Shown here piece after piece: positions 52,204 to 59,505 of a stretch of 64,000 bases of DNA (the first letter of the stretch is position 1; each line of letters starts with the position of its first letter). The notes under the pieces were generated by a model, which was not told where the DNA came from, made no database searches, and saw only the letters and a program-made list of their open reading frames with translations. The stretch comes from Candidatus Nanoarchaeia archaeon (lineage in GTDB: Archaea; Nanobdellota; Nanobdellia; SCGC-AAA011-G17; GW2011-AR17): the NCBI GenBank assembly GCA_028706745.1, contig JAQTVM010000006.1, forward strand, positions 1-64,000, in the 5' to 3' direction. The position numbers and the translations under genes are program-made.

Positions 52204-53590
52204 ATGTTTTTCTATACCCTCTGATGAAGTTGAAAACAGAATAGACCCTCATTTTTATAGGCCTGCATTTATTCAATTTTATCAACAATTAGAAAAAACC
52301 CAGTTTGAATTAAAAACAATTGGTGAAATTGCCGAAAAAGTAACAAGTGGGGCTACACCATTATCACATGGTGATGCTTACACCTCAAAAGAAGAAGGAA
52401 TACCATTTATTCGAAGTGGAGATATAAATGAGGATAAGAACATTAATTTTGATGAGGTTTTGTATATAAAAGAAAATACTCATAACAAACTCCTGAAAGG
52501 TTCAAAACTCAAAAAAGGAGATGTTTTAATTGCTATTGTTGGAGCAACAATTGGGCAGGTTTCTATTTATGATTATGATAAGGAAGCAAACATAAACCAA
52601 GCAATAGCATTAGTGAGATTAAAGCAAGAGATAAATCCCGAATATATTAAGGCATTTATGATTTCAACATTGGGACAAAAGCAATTAGATAGGATAAAAA
52701 GACCTGTTGCGAGAGCAAACATAAATCTTGATGAGATAAGGGGCATAAAAATTATTTTGCCATCATTAACTATCCAGAATAAGATTGTTGCTTTAATGGA
52801 TAATGCGTATAAAGAACAGAAAAATAAAGAGAATAAAATCGCCGAATTTCTTGATTCAATAAATGATTATGTTCTTGATGAATTAGGGATAAAATTGCCT
52901 GAATTGAAAGATAAAATGATTTATGCAATAAGTTTTGATAGATTGCAGAACAAAAGAGCAGATGCTTATTATTATCAGCCTAAATTTGAGGAAGTTGAGA
53001 GAGCAGTAAGGGAAGGGAAGTTTGAGGTTAAGGAATTGAAAGAATATATTACAAAAATTCATTATGGGGCTTCTGTAAAGAATGAGTATATTGATGAGGG
53101 TATTCCATTATTAAGAATTATGAATTTGAAACCGAATAAATTTGATTTACGAGATGTTGTAAAACTTCCCGAAACTATGAAAAAAGAGTTAGGAAATGCT
53201 TTTGTAAAGGAAGGGGATTTATTAATTTCAAGAAGTGGAACAGTCGGTGTTGTTTCTGTTGTGCCAAAAGAAGCAGAGGGTTTTGCTTTTGGCTCATTTA
53301 TGATTGAGTTTTGTTTAAATGAGAAAGTAAATAAAAATTATATTTCTGCTTGGCTCAATACCAAATTACAAAAATTACTTACTGAGAGAGATAAAATAGG
53401 GGCAATTCAAGGAAATATTACTATCGAAACTATTGAGAATTTTAAAATCCCTCTGCCCCCTCTTGCTGTTCAGAATAAAATCGCTGAAGAAGTGATAAAG
53501 CAAATGCAGAAAGCAGAGCAGTTGCAGAAAGAATCTAAAGAAGAATTAAGAAAAGTTAAGATGGAAGTTGAAAAAATAATATTAGGTTAA
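52196..53590 (+). CDS. hsdS: Type I-like specificity subunit (two target-recognition domains)
   Basis: 464 residues. Two target-recognition domains at about 35-200 and 265-430, each with the lead pattern (LKTIGEIAEKVTSGATP; VKELKEYITKIHYGAS), FIRSGDIN/LLRIMNLK and KGDVLIAIVGATIGQ/EGDLLISRSGTVG. The conserved coiled-coil spacers follow each (MDNAYKEQKNKENKI; EEVIKQMQKAEQLQKES). It chooses the DNA target of the methylase. The N-terminal 20 residues include IPSDEVENRIDPHFY, unusual for HsdS and shared in part by the second half (RADAYYYQPKF). Confidence 0.93.
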   Translation: MPECFSIPSDEVENRIDPHFYRPAFIQFYQQLEKTQFELKTIGEIAEKVTSGATPLSHGDAYTSKEEGIPFIRSGDINEDKNINFDEVLYIKENTHNKLLKGSKLKKGDVLIAIVGATIGQVSIYDYDKEANINQAIALVRLKQEINPEYIKAFMISTLGQKQLDRIKRPVARANINLDEIRGIKIILPSLTIQNKIVALMDNAYKEQKNKENKIAEFLDSINDYVLDELGIKLPELKDKMIYAISFDRLQNKRADAYYYQPKFEEVERAVREGKFEVKELKEYITKIHYGASVKNEYIDEGIPLLRIMNLKPNKFDLRDVVKLPETMKKELGNAFVKEGDLLISRSGTVGVVSVVPKEAEGFAFGSFMIEFCLNEKVNKNYISAWLNTKLQKLLTERDKIGAIQGNITIETIENFKIPLPPLAVQNKIAEEVIKQMQKAEQLQKESKEELRKVKMEVEKIILG

Positions 53591-53594
53591 TAAA

Positions 53595-54566
53595 ATGGAT
53601 TCAGCTTATTTTCAAATTTTGTTTTCAAAAAAAATTGACTTTGCGCAGATTATTAAGCAAACACTCCTCAAAATATCGGAGGCAAATAATAACCTAGTTA
53701 GTAAAGAGAATATTGAGTTTCTAATTGGGATAGAATATATTAAACTATTATCGAATGATCGTTATTTAGTGGGTTTTAAACTTATTCTAGATGATTCAAT
53801 ATCTGAAGAAGAATTAGGGATATATTGCGAATCTCTTGATAATATTGATGAATGCGAATTTCTTATTAAGTTTAGGGATAAATACCTATTTGATTCTTTA
53901 AAAAAATACTATGAGGAAATATTTGATATAGAAATGCAATTGCGTGAGATTTTGTCTTTTATATTTATTGCAATCTATGAAAATGATTGCTATTCTTTTC
54001 TAGAATTCCAAAAACAAAAAGTAAATCTACTTTTTAAAGGAGTTAAAGAAGAGAATGTTCCAGATTTTTTAAAAAATAAATATCAAAACGAATTTTTTTA
54101 TTTGACTTTTAATCAATACAGACAGTTAAAATTACCTGACATTATTAAATCTGAAACTTTAATAAATTTGATGGCAGATAGTAAAAGTTTTGATGAATTA
54201 AAAAAAGGAATTAAAAAATTAGGCGCAATTCGACCAGAAAAGAATGAATATCTTGAGTTTTTAAACAGGATTTCAGAAAATCTCGAGTCAATAGAATTTG
54301 TAAGAAATTGTGTTGCACACAACAGAGAACCTTCGGATGAAGAATTAGATAACTATAATGTAGCAAAAGAAAAACTTCAAAAAGAGATGTCTGAATTTTT
54401 TTCTACTTTAAATAGTCTTTGTCCCGAGTGTGGTGGAAAAATTATAGAAACTCAAAAAACAATTTATCGCGGTTATGAAGAAGACCAAGAACCCGTAGCT
54501 ATAAAATATCGTATCGGTTGTTCAAATTGTGATTATACTATTCACGAAGAGACTATTGACATTTAG
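53595..54566 (+). CDS. HEPN-like protein with C-terminal zinc ribbon
   Basis: 323 residues, 4 bp after hsdS. The helical C-terminal half contains EFVRNCVAHNREPSDEELDNY, with an Arg-x4-His motif of HEPN nucleases, and ends in a zinc ribbon (CPECGG near 275 and CSNCDY near 311). The first 230 residues are mostly helical with no known domain. HEPN nucleases often act as suicide effectors in defence operons. It is the only HEPN here with the full catalytic motif. Effector role is inferred from its position. Confidence 0.68.
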   Translation: MDSAYFQILFSKKIDFAQIIKQTLLKISEANNNLVSKENIEFLIGIEYIKLLSNDRYLVGFKLILDDSISEEELGIYCESLDNIDECEFLIKFRDKYLFDSLKKYYEEIFDIEMQLREILSFIFIAIYENDCYSFLEFQKQKVNLLFKGVKEENVPDFLKNKYQNEFFYLTFNQYRQLKLPDIIKSETLINLMADSKSFDELKKGIKKLGAIRPEKNEYLEFLNRISENLESIEFVRNCVAHNREPSDEELDNYNVAKEKLQKEMSEFFSTLNSLCPECGGKIIETQKTIYRGYEEDQEPVAIKYRIGCSNCDYTIHEETIDI

Positions 54567-54831
54567 TTTTCTTGTGTCCTCGTTAGTAATTCGTTACGGA
54601 ATTCCCCCTCTAGCTCGTTTTAGTTCATTATCATTAAATTATCCTCTCTAGTTAGCCCCTGAAATTATTGAATAGAACGCCGATTAAACGCACCAAATTA
54701 TGTTAAACCTTAATCAGGTTAAGCCCCTTTTTCCGTCCTCCCCACGCCCTCTAACCCTCTTCCGCAAGGGTTATAAACCTGTAAATACTGCCATCTTAAG
54801 CCGAATAGAGCCATATTATGGACGAAGTGAG
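54567..54831. other. non-coding boundary of the AT-rich island
   Basis: No gene is supported. It contains GTAATTCGTTACGGAATTC near 54586-54604, C-rich stretches, TTCCGCAAGGG near 54770 and a TATA-like GGTTATAAAC near 54774. The composition returns to that of the flanking genome, so this is probably the edge of the acquired segment. Confidence 0.45.
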
Positions 54832-54866
54832 CAGAAAGCTTTATATACTAGTTGTATCTACTAGAT
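54832..54866 (+). promoter_or_regulatory. strong promoter with palindromic site
   Basis: CAGAAAGCTTTATATAC (54832-54848) matches the rRNA promoter core. The start-site region holds CTAGT-TGTATCT-ACTAG (54848-54864), a possible operator. AGGAGGGGG just before the ATG at 54925 is a strong ribosome-binding site, so high expression is expected. Confidence 0.65.
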
Positions 54867-54924
54867 AGTAACAATAAAAGAAGTTATCCTGCACTTCTCA
54901 AAAAAACAGGAGGGGGTAAACAAA

Positions 54925-55242
54925 ATGGCAATAGACTTGAACGCGTTTACAGACGCATACAAGACAGAAGACATGGGCAAATTAAGGGCGCTTGGAACTT
55001 TTGACGACCTTAGGGTTTCAACCTGGGAAGCTACTCTTCAGAGAGCTGACAAGGAAAAGAACCCGGCTGAAAAGTACGGCATGAAATCAAAGCTGTACGG
55101 AGAAATAAGCCAGGTTGGCTCATACTTCGCAGGCAAGGAAAAGCTTGGTGCAAGCGTTGCATCACTCGGACTTGACAAGGAAGCAGAATTAAACCTCTGC
55201 GTCAATGTCGGTAAAACCTTGGTTGACAAGCTGTTAGAGTAA
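54925..55242 (+). CDS. small soluble protein, unknown, strongly expressed (predicted)
   Basis: 105 residues. Helical, with no signal peptide. GTFDDLRVSTWEATLQRADKEKNPAEKYGMKSKLYGEISQVG matches a region of the next protein (VFDEMRSTIYMAQLQSARGINDPEKRNGGLKNIYRSIQHEI), so the two are paralogues and this one corresponds to the C-terminal half. The rRNA-like promoter and strong ribosome-binding site suggest an abundant protein. Its 3' end is followed by a T-rich terminator. No known family. Confidence 0.7.
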   Translation: MAIDLNAFTDAYKTEDMGKLRALGTFDDLRVSTWEATLQRADKEKNPAEKYGMKSKLYGEISQVGSYFAGKEKLGASVASLGLDKEAELNLCVNVGKTLVDKLLE

Positions 55243-55249
55243 ATCTAAC

Positions 55250-55277
55250 ATCTTTTTTTCTTTTTTTTAAATCTTTT
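55250..55277 (+). terminator. oligo-T terminator
   Basis: TCTTTTTTTCTTTTTTTTAAATCTTTTTTT lies 8 bp after the stop of the small protein. The next gene may be transcribed partly by read-through. Confidence 0.6.
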
Positions 55278-55294
55278 TTTGTATAGGGGGAACC

Positions 55295-55789
55295 ATGGCT
55301 GATGCAAACACCAAACTAATCAGAAATGCCCTGGAATTCGCAAGGCAGGGCAAGGATGCATTAGCGGCAAACATGAATTCTTTGAATGAATACAACAGGA
55401 AAAACAATCCAGAAGCAAGAAAAAGCGACTATTCTCTGAAAGACGAAAAGCCAAAAAGGCTGAAAACTGACTTTGCAAGGAAAATCCAGTCAGTAGGGGA
55501 CTTATGCGCTGAGATATACTATCAGATTGAGGAGAATCCTGAGAGGATGCTTGAACTGCCTGTATTTGACGAAATGAGGTCAACTATCTACATGGCTCAA
55601 TTGCAGTCTGCAAGAGGGATTAATGACCCAGAAAAAAGGAACGGTGGGCTTAAAAATATCTACAGAAGCATCCAGCACGAAATAATGAGCGGCCTGGGGC
55701 TTAAGGATGCAGAAGAGCAGAAAGAGCTTTCCCTGGAGCAGCAGATTGAAATCAGCTCAATGTTCGGCAGGAGGTACTTCGGAATATGA
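55295..55789 (+). CDS. helical protein, paralogue of the preceding small protein
   Basis: 164 residues. The N-terminal 60 residues are charged and polar (ANMNSLNEYNRKNNPEARKS), and the C-terminal 90 residues are homologous to the 105-residue protein upstream (F-D-x2-R-x5-A-x-LQ-x-A-x4-N/D-P-E-K pattern). It overlaps the metallophosphoesterase gene by 4 bp, so the two are translationally coupled, which suggests that it regulates or recruits that enzyme. No known family. Confidence 0.7.
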   Translation: MADANTKLIRNALEFARQGKDALAANMNSLNEYNRKNNPEARKSDYSLKDEKPKRLKTDFARKIQSVGDLCAEIYYQIEENPERMLELPVFDEMRSTIYMAQLQSARGINDPEKRNGGLKNIYRSIQHEIMSGLGLKDAEEQKELSLEQQIEISSMFGRRYFGI

Positions 55790-56916
55790 AAATCCTCGCC
55801 GTCTCAGATATCCACATAGGAAGAGAGAAAGAAAACATTGATTATGCAAAGGCATTTGCAAGGTACGCAGAATCCTCAAACCCTGACTTAATTATAATGG
55901 CAGGGGATATCGCAGAATACACTTATGACAATGAAAGGCAGATGAATCAGTATATAATGAATGCGCAAAAAATGCTTGCGATAACAGAGTCAGAATTGCA
56001 CAGGAGAAGAAGGCACAAGGCAATAGAGCTTACTCCTTACGAAACAGTATGCGCTTCTGCAATCGTGGCAGAGGAATTATTAAGAAAGCCGTTTCCAGAG
56101 GACTGGAAGGAAACTGCAAGGGCGCATTTACAATCTATCAAGGATGCAGAATGGGTTATGAACAATTACTATGCTGTTTTCGAGCACATGTTCAGGGCTG
56201 TCAAGGGCAAGATATTAGCGATTCCTGGCAATCACGACATAAACCTCGAGGACACTATACTTAGAGAGCTTAATATTGACAGAAAAGCAGTTCAAAGACA
56301 GGGCTTAAAGATTTATGGTTACGGAGGTGCAGCATTCCGAAACGGCTCGCCTCTTTTTTCAAGGATACCTTCTGAAATTACGGCGCCTTTTAATGAATAT
56401 GTTGAGCAAAAGGCCAACGAGGCAACCGGCATTTTGGAAGGCAGGATTGTTTCAGAGCCGCAAAGACTTTTGGAAAAAGAGCAGCCGGACATCGCAGTAC
56501 TGCACACCCCTCCCTTCGGCGTTTTGGACATGCCTGTGCATTTGAAGGATGAGAAAATGCCTGAAGAGCAGAAGCATTTGGGAAGCCCCGGCGTAACAGA
56601 GTATGCAAAAAGCGGAAAAACAAAGCTGATACTCTGCGGACATGTGCACAGCTCTCCGGGAATCATAAGGGTTCCGTCTGAGAATTCAGAGCTTGTTGCT
56701 GTTGTCAATTTGGGCTGTCTTGGCAAGACAGAATCAGAGGGTGGCTCGTTTGCAGAAATTGAAATGGACGAGAAGGGATTTCAGTCAGCAAGGTTTTATG
56801 AGATGATTACACGGGGAGACAATCCTCTGGTTGCAATGAAAAGAATGTTCATAAGAAAGAACAGGGCTGTTATTGACGAGATTTACCTTAGCGGTGAAAT
56901 GCCAAGCAGGGATTAA
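55786..56916 (+). CDS. calcineurin-like metallophosphoesterase
   Basis: 376 residues. All five motifs are visible: ILAVSDIHIG (DxH), LIIMAGDIAEY (GD), LAIPGNHDINL (GNHD), VLHTPPFGVLD (H) and LILCGHVHSSPGI (GHxH). A helical insertion of about 80 residues lies between motifs 2 and 3. It could hydrolyse nucleotides, cyclic nucleotides or DNA; the family is broad. Coupled to the helical protein upstream. It lacks a Mre11-type capping domain by length. Confidence 0.87.
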   Translation: MKILAVSDIHIGREKENIDYAKAFARYAESSNPDLIIMAGDIAEYTYDNERQMNQYIMNAQKMLAITESELHRRRRHKAIELTPYETVCASAIVAEELLRKPFPEDWKETARAHLQSIKDAEWVMNNYYAVFEHMFRAVKGKILAIPGNHDINLEDTILRELNIDRKAVQRQGLKIYGYGGAAFRNGSPLFSRIPSEITAPFNEYVEQKANEATGILEGRIVSEPQRLLEKEQPDIAVLHTPPFGVLDMPVHLKDEKMPEEQKHLGSPGVTEYAKSGKTKLILCGHVHSSPGIIRVPSENSELVAVVNLGCLGKTESEGGSFAEIEMDEKGFQSARFYEMITRGDNPLVAMKRMFIRKNRAVIDEIYLSGEMPSRD

Positions 56917-56958
56917 AATAATTCCGCGAGGATAGCTTTTTCTCATTTTCTTCAAATA

Positions 56959-56999
56959 TCTAGAATATCTAGAATATCTTGGGATTAGCCTTATATAGC
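56959..56999 (+). promoter_or_regulatory. shared 21-bp element with tandem TCTAGA and TATA (copy B)
   Basis: Two TCTAGA (56959 and 56968) 9 bp apart, then ATAT, CTTGGGATTAG (to 56988), and a TATA box (CCTTATATAGC). It is the promoter of the small-protein operon starting at 57062, with a leader of about 50 nt and a GGAGG ribosome-binding site. Matches copy A at 33283 and copy C at 63119. Confidence 0.75.
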
Positions 57000-57061
57000 G
57001 TCCGCAGGGCTTTTTCTCTTATTCCGGAAATCATGTAAGATTTTCAGGAAGGAGGAAAACG

Positions 57062-57457
57062 ATGGAAGACAAAACAAACCTGCTGGAAAAGGAAGTGACA
57101 TGCTTAGAAATTTCGGATGGCGAAATTTCTGGCATGCTCAAGAACCGCGAGTTCTTGACAGACGAGAAAAAAACGCTAAACCTGGAAAACGAGTCAGCGG
57201 CAAAGCTGTTCTCAATATTCGGTCTTGACTTTAGCTATTGTCAGCCTTTAATGCAGTCAAGCCCTTCGTGCAGAGGCTCTGCGTACTCCTTGTGTCCAAG
57301 GGAAAAGCCGTTCCGCGCCTCCGGCTTTGACATTGCATTTCAAAGGGCTGTAAACCCGTTTGGCAGTTTTTATGACTTGCTTAGGGGAAACAGAAGCAGC
57401 TATTCTTACAGCCTGCCTTGCGACATTGGGGCAATGGGCAGTTTCGGGAGGATGTAA
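57062..57457 (+). CDS. unknown small protein, first of an overlapping cluster
   Basis: 131 residues. An acidic N-terminal half (LLEKEVTCLEISDGEISGMLKNREFL) is followed by a Ser/Tyr/Cys/Gly-rich half (SSPSCRGSAYSLCPREK, GNRSSYSYSLPCDIGAMGSFGRM). No signal peptide or known domain. The Gly/Ser/Tyr-rich tail resembles the shared head of the proteins at 57460 and 58132 (YSYSVLYSSSFGSGG). Follows the shared element and a GGAGG site. The next gene starts 2 bp after its stop. Confidence 0.6.
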   Translation: MEDKTNLLEKEVTCLEISDGEISGMLKNREFLTDEKKTLNLENESAAKLFSIFGLDFSYCQPLMQSSPSCRGSAYSLCPREKPFRASGFDIAFQRAVNPFGSFYDLLRGNRSSYSYSLPCDIGAMGSFGRM

Positions 57458-57459
57458 AA

Positions 57460-57557
57460 ATGAAATCCTTGACAGAAACAGTTTTGGAAGAGCCGTGCCT
57501 TAATTTGGAGACGTACAGCTATTCAGTGCTTTACTCAAGCAGCTTTGGAAGCGGGGG
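57460..57557 (+). repeat. 98-bp duplicated 5' module (with 58132-58229)
   Basis: The two copies share 94 of 98 bp, including synonymous positions, and both begin at an ATG. Identity stops abruptly after GCGGGGG. Low divergence implies a recent duplication or gene conversion between copies 672 bp apart. Confidence 0.92.
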
Positions 57558-57762
57558 TAGAAGCAGCTTCGGAAATGCCGGCTTGGAATTAGATGGAGGC
57601 ATGAGAATCAGCGATAGCAGCACTAAAAATACATTATTCATCGTTGAGGATTTAGGCGGGGGCTTTAAGCTGGGTTATTCATATCACGATGGCGGATTTG
57701 GAAGATGCGAGCTGAGCCTTAAGGGGTACGGAAAGCTATTCGATATATTTAAGGGAGAATAA
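57460..57762 (+). CDS. unknown small protein with duplicated head module (copy 1)
   Basis: 100 residues from the ATG at 57460. Residues 1-33 (TETVLEEPC, then YSYSVLYSSSFGSGG) are identical to the protein at 58132 except for one Leu/Arg change; the DNA identity is 94 of 98 bp. After residue 33 the two diverge completely. The tail here is Gly-rich and beta-like (LFIVEDLGGGFKLGYSYHDGGFGRCELSLKGYG). This is a head-tail architecture with an exchangeable tail. Function unknown; no export signal is seen. Confidence 0.65.
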   Translation: MKSLTETVLEEPCLNLETYSYSVLYSSSFGSGGRSSFGNAGLELDGGMRISDSSTKNTLFIVEDLGGGFKLGYSYHDGGFGRCELSLKGYGKLFDIFKGE

Positions 57763-57763
57763 A

Positions 57764-58135
57764 ATGGGCTCATATCACTTTTTTACAAAGGAAGATTGCA
57801 TCTCTTTCCCTGATGATTTAAGGCTGAAAATTGAAAAGCTTGGAATGGACCTTGGCAGGGTGTTTGAATCCCGCGCTAAGCTGGATAAGGCGGATTTTTC
57901 AAGGCAATATTTGCAGATAATAAGGGAGATTCTGCTGCTTGCCTTAAGCAACCCTGATAATTTTTCAGGCAAGATGATAGCGTCACTAGGGGAAATACCG
58001 GGCATTGAAGATATTGAGCTGTCTTCAGATTGTGAAGAAGCTGTAAAATGCCTTATGGATGCAGAGCTTAAAGGGAATTTGCACTTGTTTTTGCAGGAAA
58101 TCGCAGACAAGATAAAGGCGGTATTGGAAAAATGA
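57764..58135 (+). CDS. unknown helical small protein
   Basis: 123 residues. All helical: DCISFPDDLRLKIEKLGMDLGRVFESRAKLDKADFSRQYLQIIREILLLALSNPDNF, then CEEAVKCLMDAELKGNLHLFLQEIADKIKAVLEK. No known family. It lies between the two head-module genes and overlaps the second by 4 bp (ATGA). It could be a partner or immunity-like protein for the neighbouring head-tail proteins; this is inference from the order only. Confidence 0.6.
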   Translation: MGSYHFFTKEDCISFPDDLRLKIEKLGMDLGRVFESRAKLDKADFSRQYLQIIREILLLALSNPDNFSGKMIASLGEIPGIEDIELSSDCEEAVKCLMDAELKGNLHLFLQEIADKIKAVLEK

Positions 58136-58428
58136 AATCACTCACAGAAACAGTTTTGGAAGAGCCGTGCCGTAATTTGGAGACGTACAGCTATTCAGTG
58201 CTTTACTCAAGCAGCTTTGGAAGCGGGGGAAATGACCCTTTCCTTTACGGCTATGACATGCCCGGGCTGGGAGTGCAGGTACACTTTCACGGACCTGACG
58301 AAGACCACCTTACATTTGGCAAGGTAAAAAGCTACGAAGGAGAAACCCTTACAAGAATAAGGGACAGCTGCGAGCTTGCAATGCTTGACTACAATGCATT
58401 GTCATCCGGCTTGAAGAGGTTCCCATGA
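58132..58428 (+). CDS. unknown small protein with duplicated head module (copy 2)
   Basis: 98 residues. Head residues 1-33 are as in the protein at 57460 with Leu14 replaced by Arg. The tail is unrelated: FLYGYDMPGLGVQVHFHGPDEDHLTFGKVKSYEGETLTRIRDSCELAMLDY, with a His-rich loop and a helical end. It overlaps the preceding and following genes by 4 bp each. The gene order (head-tail, helical, head-tail, helical) repeats as a two-gene unit. Confidence 0.65.
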   Translation: MKSLTETVLEEPCRNLETYSYSVLYSSSFGSGGNDPFLYGYDMPGLGVQVHFHGPDEDHLTFGKVKSYEGETLTRIRDSCELAMLDYNALSSGLKRFP

Positions 58429-58682
58429 AAGAAGCAGAACAGCAGGCTGTAAAGGACCTTGTGGAGTTTTACCAATACTACGCAAGAAAAGGCATTGATG
58501 AATTCCTGAAAAAGAAGGCAAGGGAGATAGAGCAGAAGTACCTGAATGCCTCGCCGTTGATACACGAGGAAGTTGACCAGGCAATCGGATTGCTTGTTGA
58601 CTTCTATGCAGAGACAGGCATAATGCCTCCTTCAACAGAAACTGCAAGGAAGATAGTGGAAGCTTTGAAGAAGCTGGAGTAA
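58425..58682 (+). CDS. unknown helical small protein
   Basis: 85 residues, all helical and charged (AVKDLVEFYQYYARKGIDEFLKKKAREIEQKYL, then EEVDQAIGLLVDFYAETGIM). The ATG overlaps the preceding stop (ATGA). It repeats the position of the helical protein at 57764 after a head-module gene, although the sequences are not obviously alike. No known family. Confidence 0.6.
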   Translation: MKEAEQQAVKDLVEFYQYYARKGIDEFLKKKAREIEQKYLNASPLIHEEVDQAIGLLVDFYAETGIMPPSTETARKIVEALKKLE

Positions 58683-58738
58683 GAAATGGTCTGCGAACAG
58701 AGTGAGTGGACCTTTGAACGCAGCGGAGCGAAGTGAAA

Positions 58739-59113
58739 ATGCAAACTGCAATTCAGGAAATTACCCCTAAAGAAAATGAAGTAGTTGAATTGCAGCCGCC
58801 TTCCCTACAGGAACCGCAAGTTTTCTTTTCTTTTCTTTTAGAAGACACTCTGCCTTTGAAGAAAGAATCTCCACTTATAAGCAAGGAAGCTCTTTTGAAA
58901 ATTATAGAAGAAAACAATACGGGAATTGAGAATAAAATAAAAGGGGATGTTTTACAAGAAGACGACGAAGAGGAATACGCAAAAGAAACAACTTACGAAA
59001 CTGAAAACTCTTACATTCAAAAGAATCCGTATGCGCCAACAAAGGATTATGAAAGGATTGATTTTCTCAAGCCGAAAGAAAAGGAGGAAGAAAAATCTTT
59101 CCTATGGAAATGA
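58739..59113 (+). CDS. unknown acidic small protein
   Basis: 124 residues from the ATG at 58739 (a GTG 6 bp earlier is also in frame). Highly acidic and Pro/Glu-rich: VVELQPPSLQEPQVFFSFLLED, then KGDVLQEDDEEEYAKETTYETENSYIQKNPYAP. Likely disordered, with no signal peptide. Overlaps the next gene by 4 bp. Perhaps a linker or adaptor within the cluster. Confidence 0.55.
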   Translation: MQTAIQEITPKENEVVELQPPSLQEPQVFFSFLLEDTLPLKKESPLISKEALLKIIEENNTGIENKIKGDVLQEDDEEEYAKETTYETENSYIQKNPYAPTKDYERIDFLKPKEKEEEKSFLWK

Positions 59114-59505
59114 GCTTTGCAGTATTTTTCACAAGCATAGGGAATGCGGGATTCAAGGGAAGTTCCTTGGGCGCTTCAGGAAACTTCGACTGCGGGCCTT
59201 ACGGCTTCGGGAGGGGCTCGCCTTATTATAGGGGACCGCCTGAGCCTGAAGTCAAGATAACGAGAATGGAACTGCCTGTGCCGGCTGTTGTTCCTGTTTA
59301 TGTGCCAATTCCGCAGCCTGTAATTCAAAAGCCTGTTGAAATTGAAATCTACAAATTAGAATTAAGAGAAGAGGAAACCAGCCTCAGGATGCGCAGCGAA
59401 TTCTTCTTTAAGGGATTTGGGTTCGAAATCAAAGAGTCTTTTGAGTATGACTACAACAAGAAAACAAGCTTATTGGATATAATAAAAGAAAAAAGAAGGG
59501 CTTAA
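59110..59505 (+). CDS. unknown small protein with Gly/aromatic head and beta tail
   Basis: 131 residues from the ATG at 59110 (ATGA overlap). The head (SFAVFFTSIGNAGFKGSSLGASGNFDCGPYGFGRGSPYY) echoes the SYSVLYSSSFGSGG head of the earlier proteins in composition and length. A Pro-rich middle (VPAVVPVYVPIPQPVIQKP) is followed by Lys/Glu strands. It is the last gene of the small-protein cluster and overlaps the end of the convergent nucleotidyltransferase gene by 4 bp. Confidence 0.55.
   Translation: MSFAVFFTSIGNAGFKGSSLGASGNFDCGPYGFGRGSPYYRGPPEPEVKITRMELPVPAVVPVYVPIPQPVIQKPVEIEIYKLELREEETSLRMRSEFFFKGFGFEIKESFEYDYNKKTSLLDIIKEKRRA

Noticed and set aside
49893-53590. A complete Type I restriction system (HsdRMS)
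   Set aside because: No SF2 helicase/translocase (HsdR) is encoded here; the nuclease domain is fused to the methylase instead.
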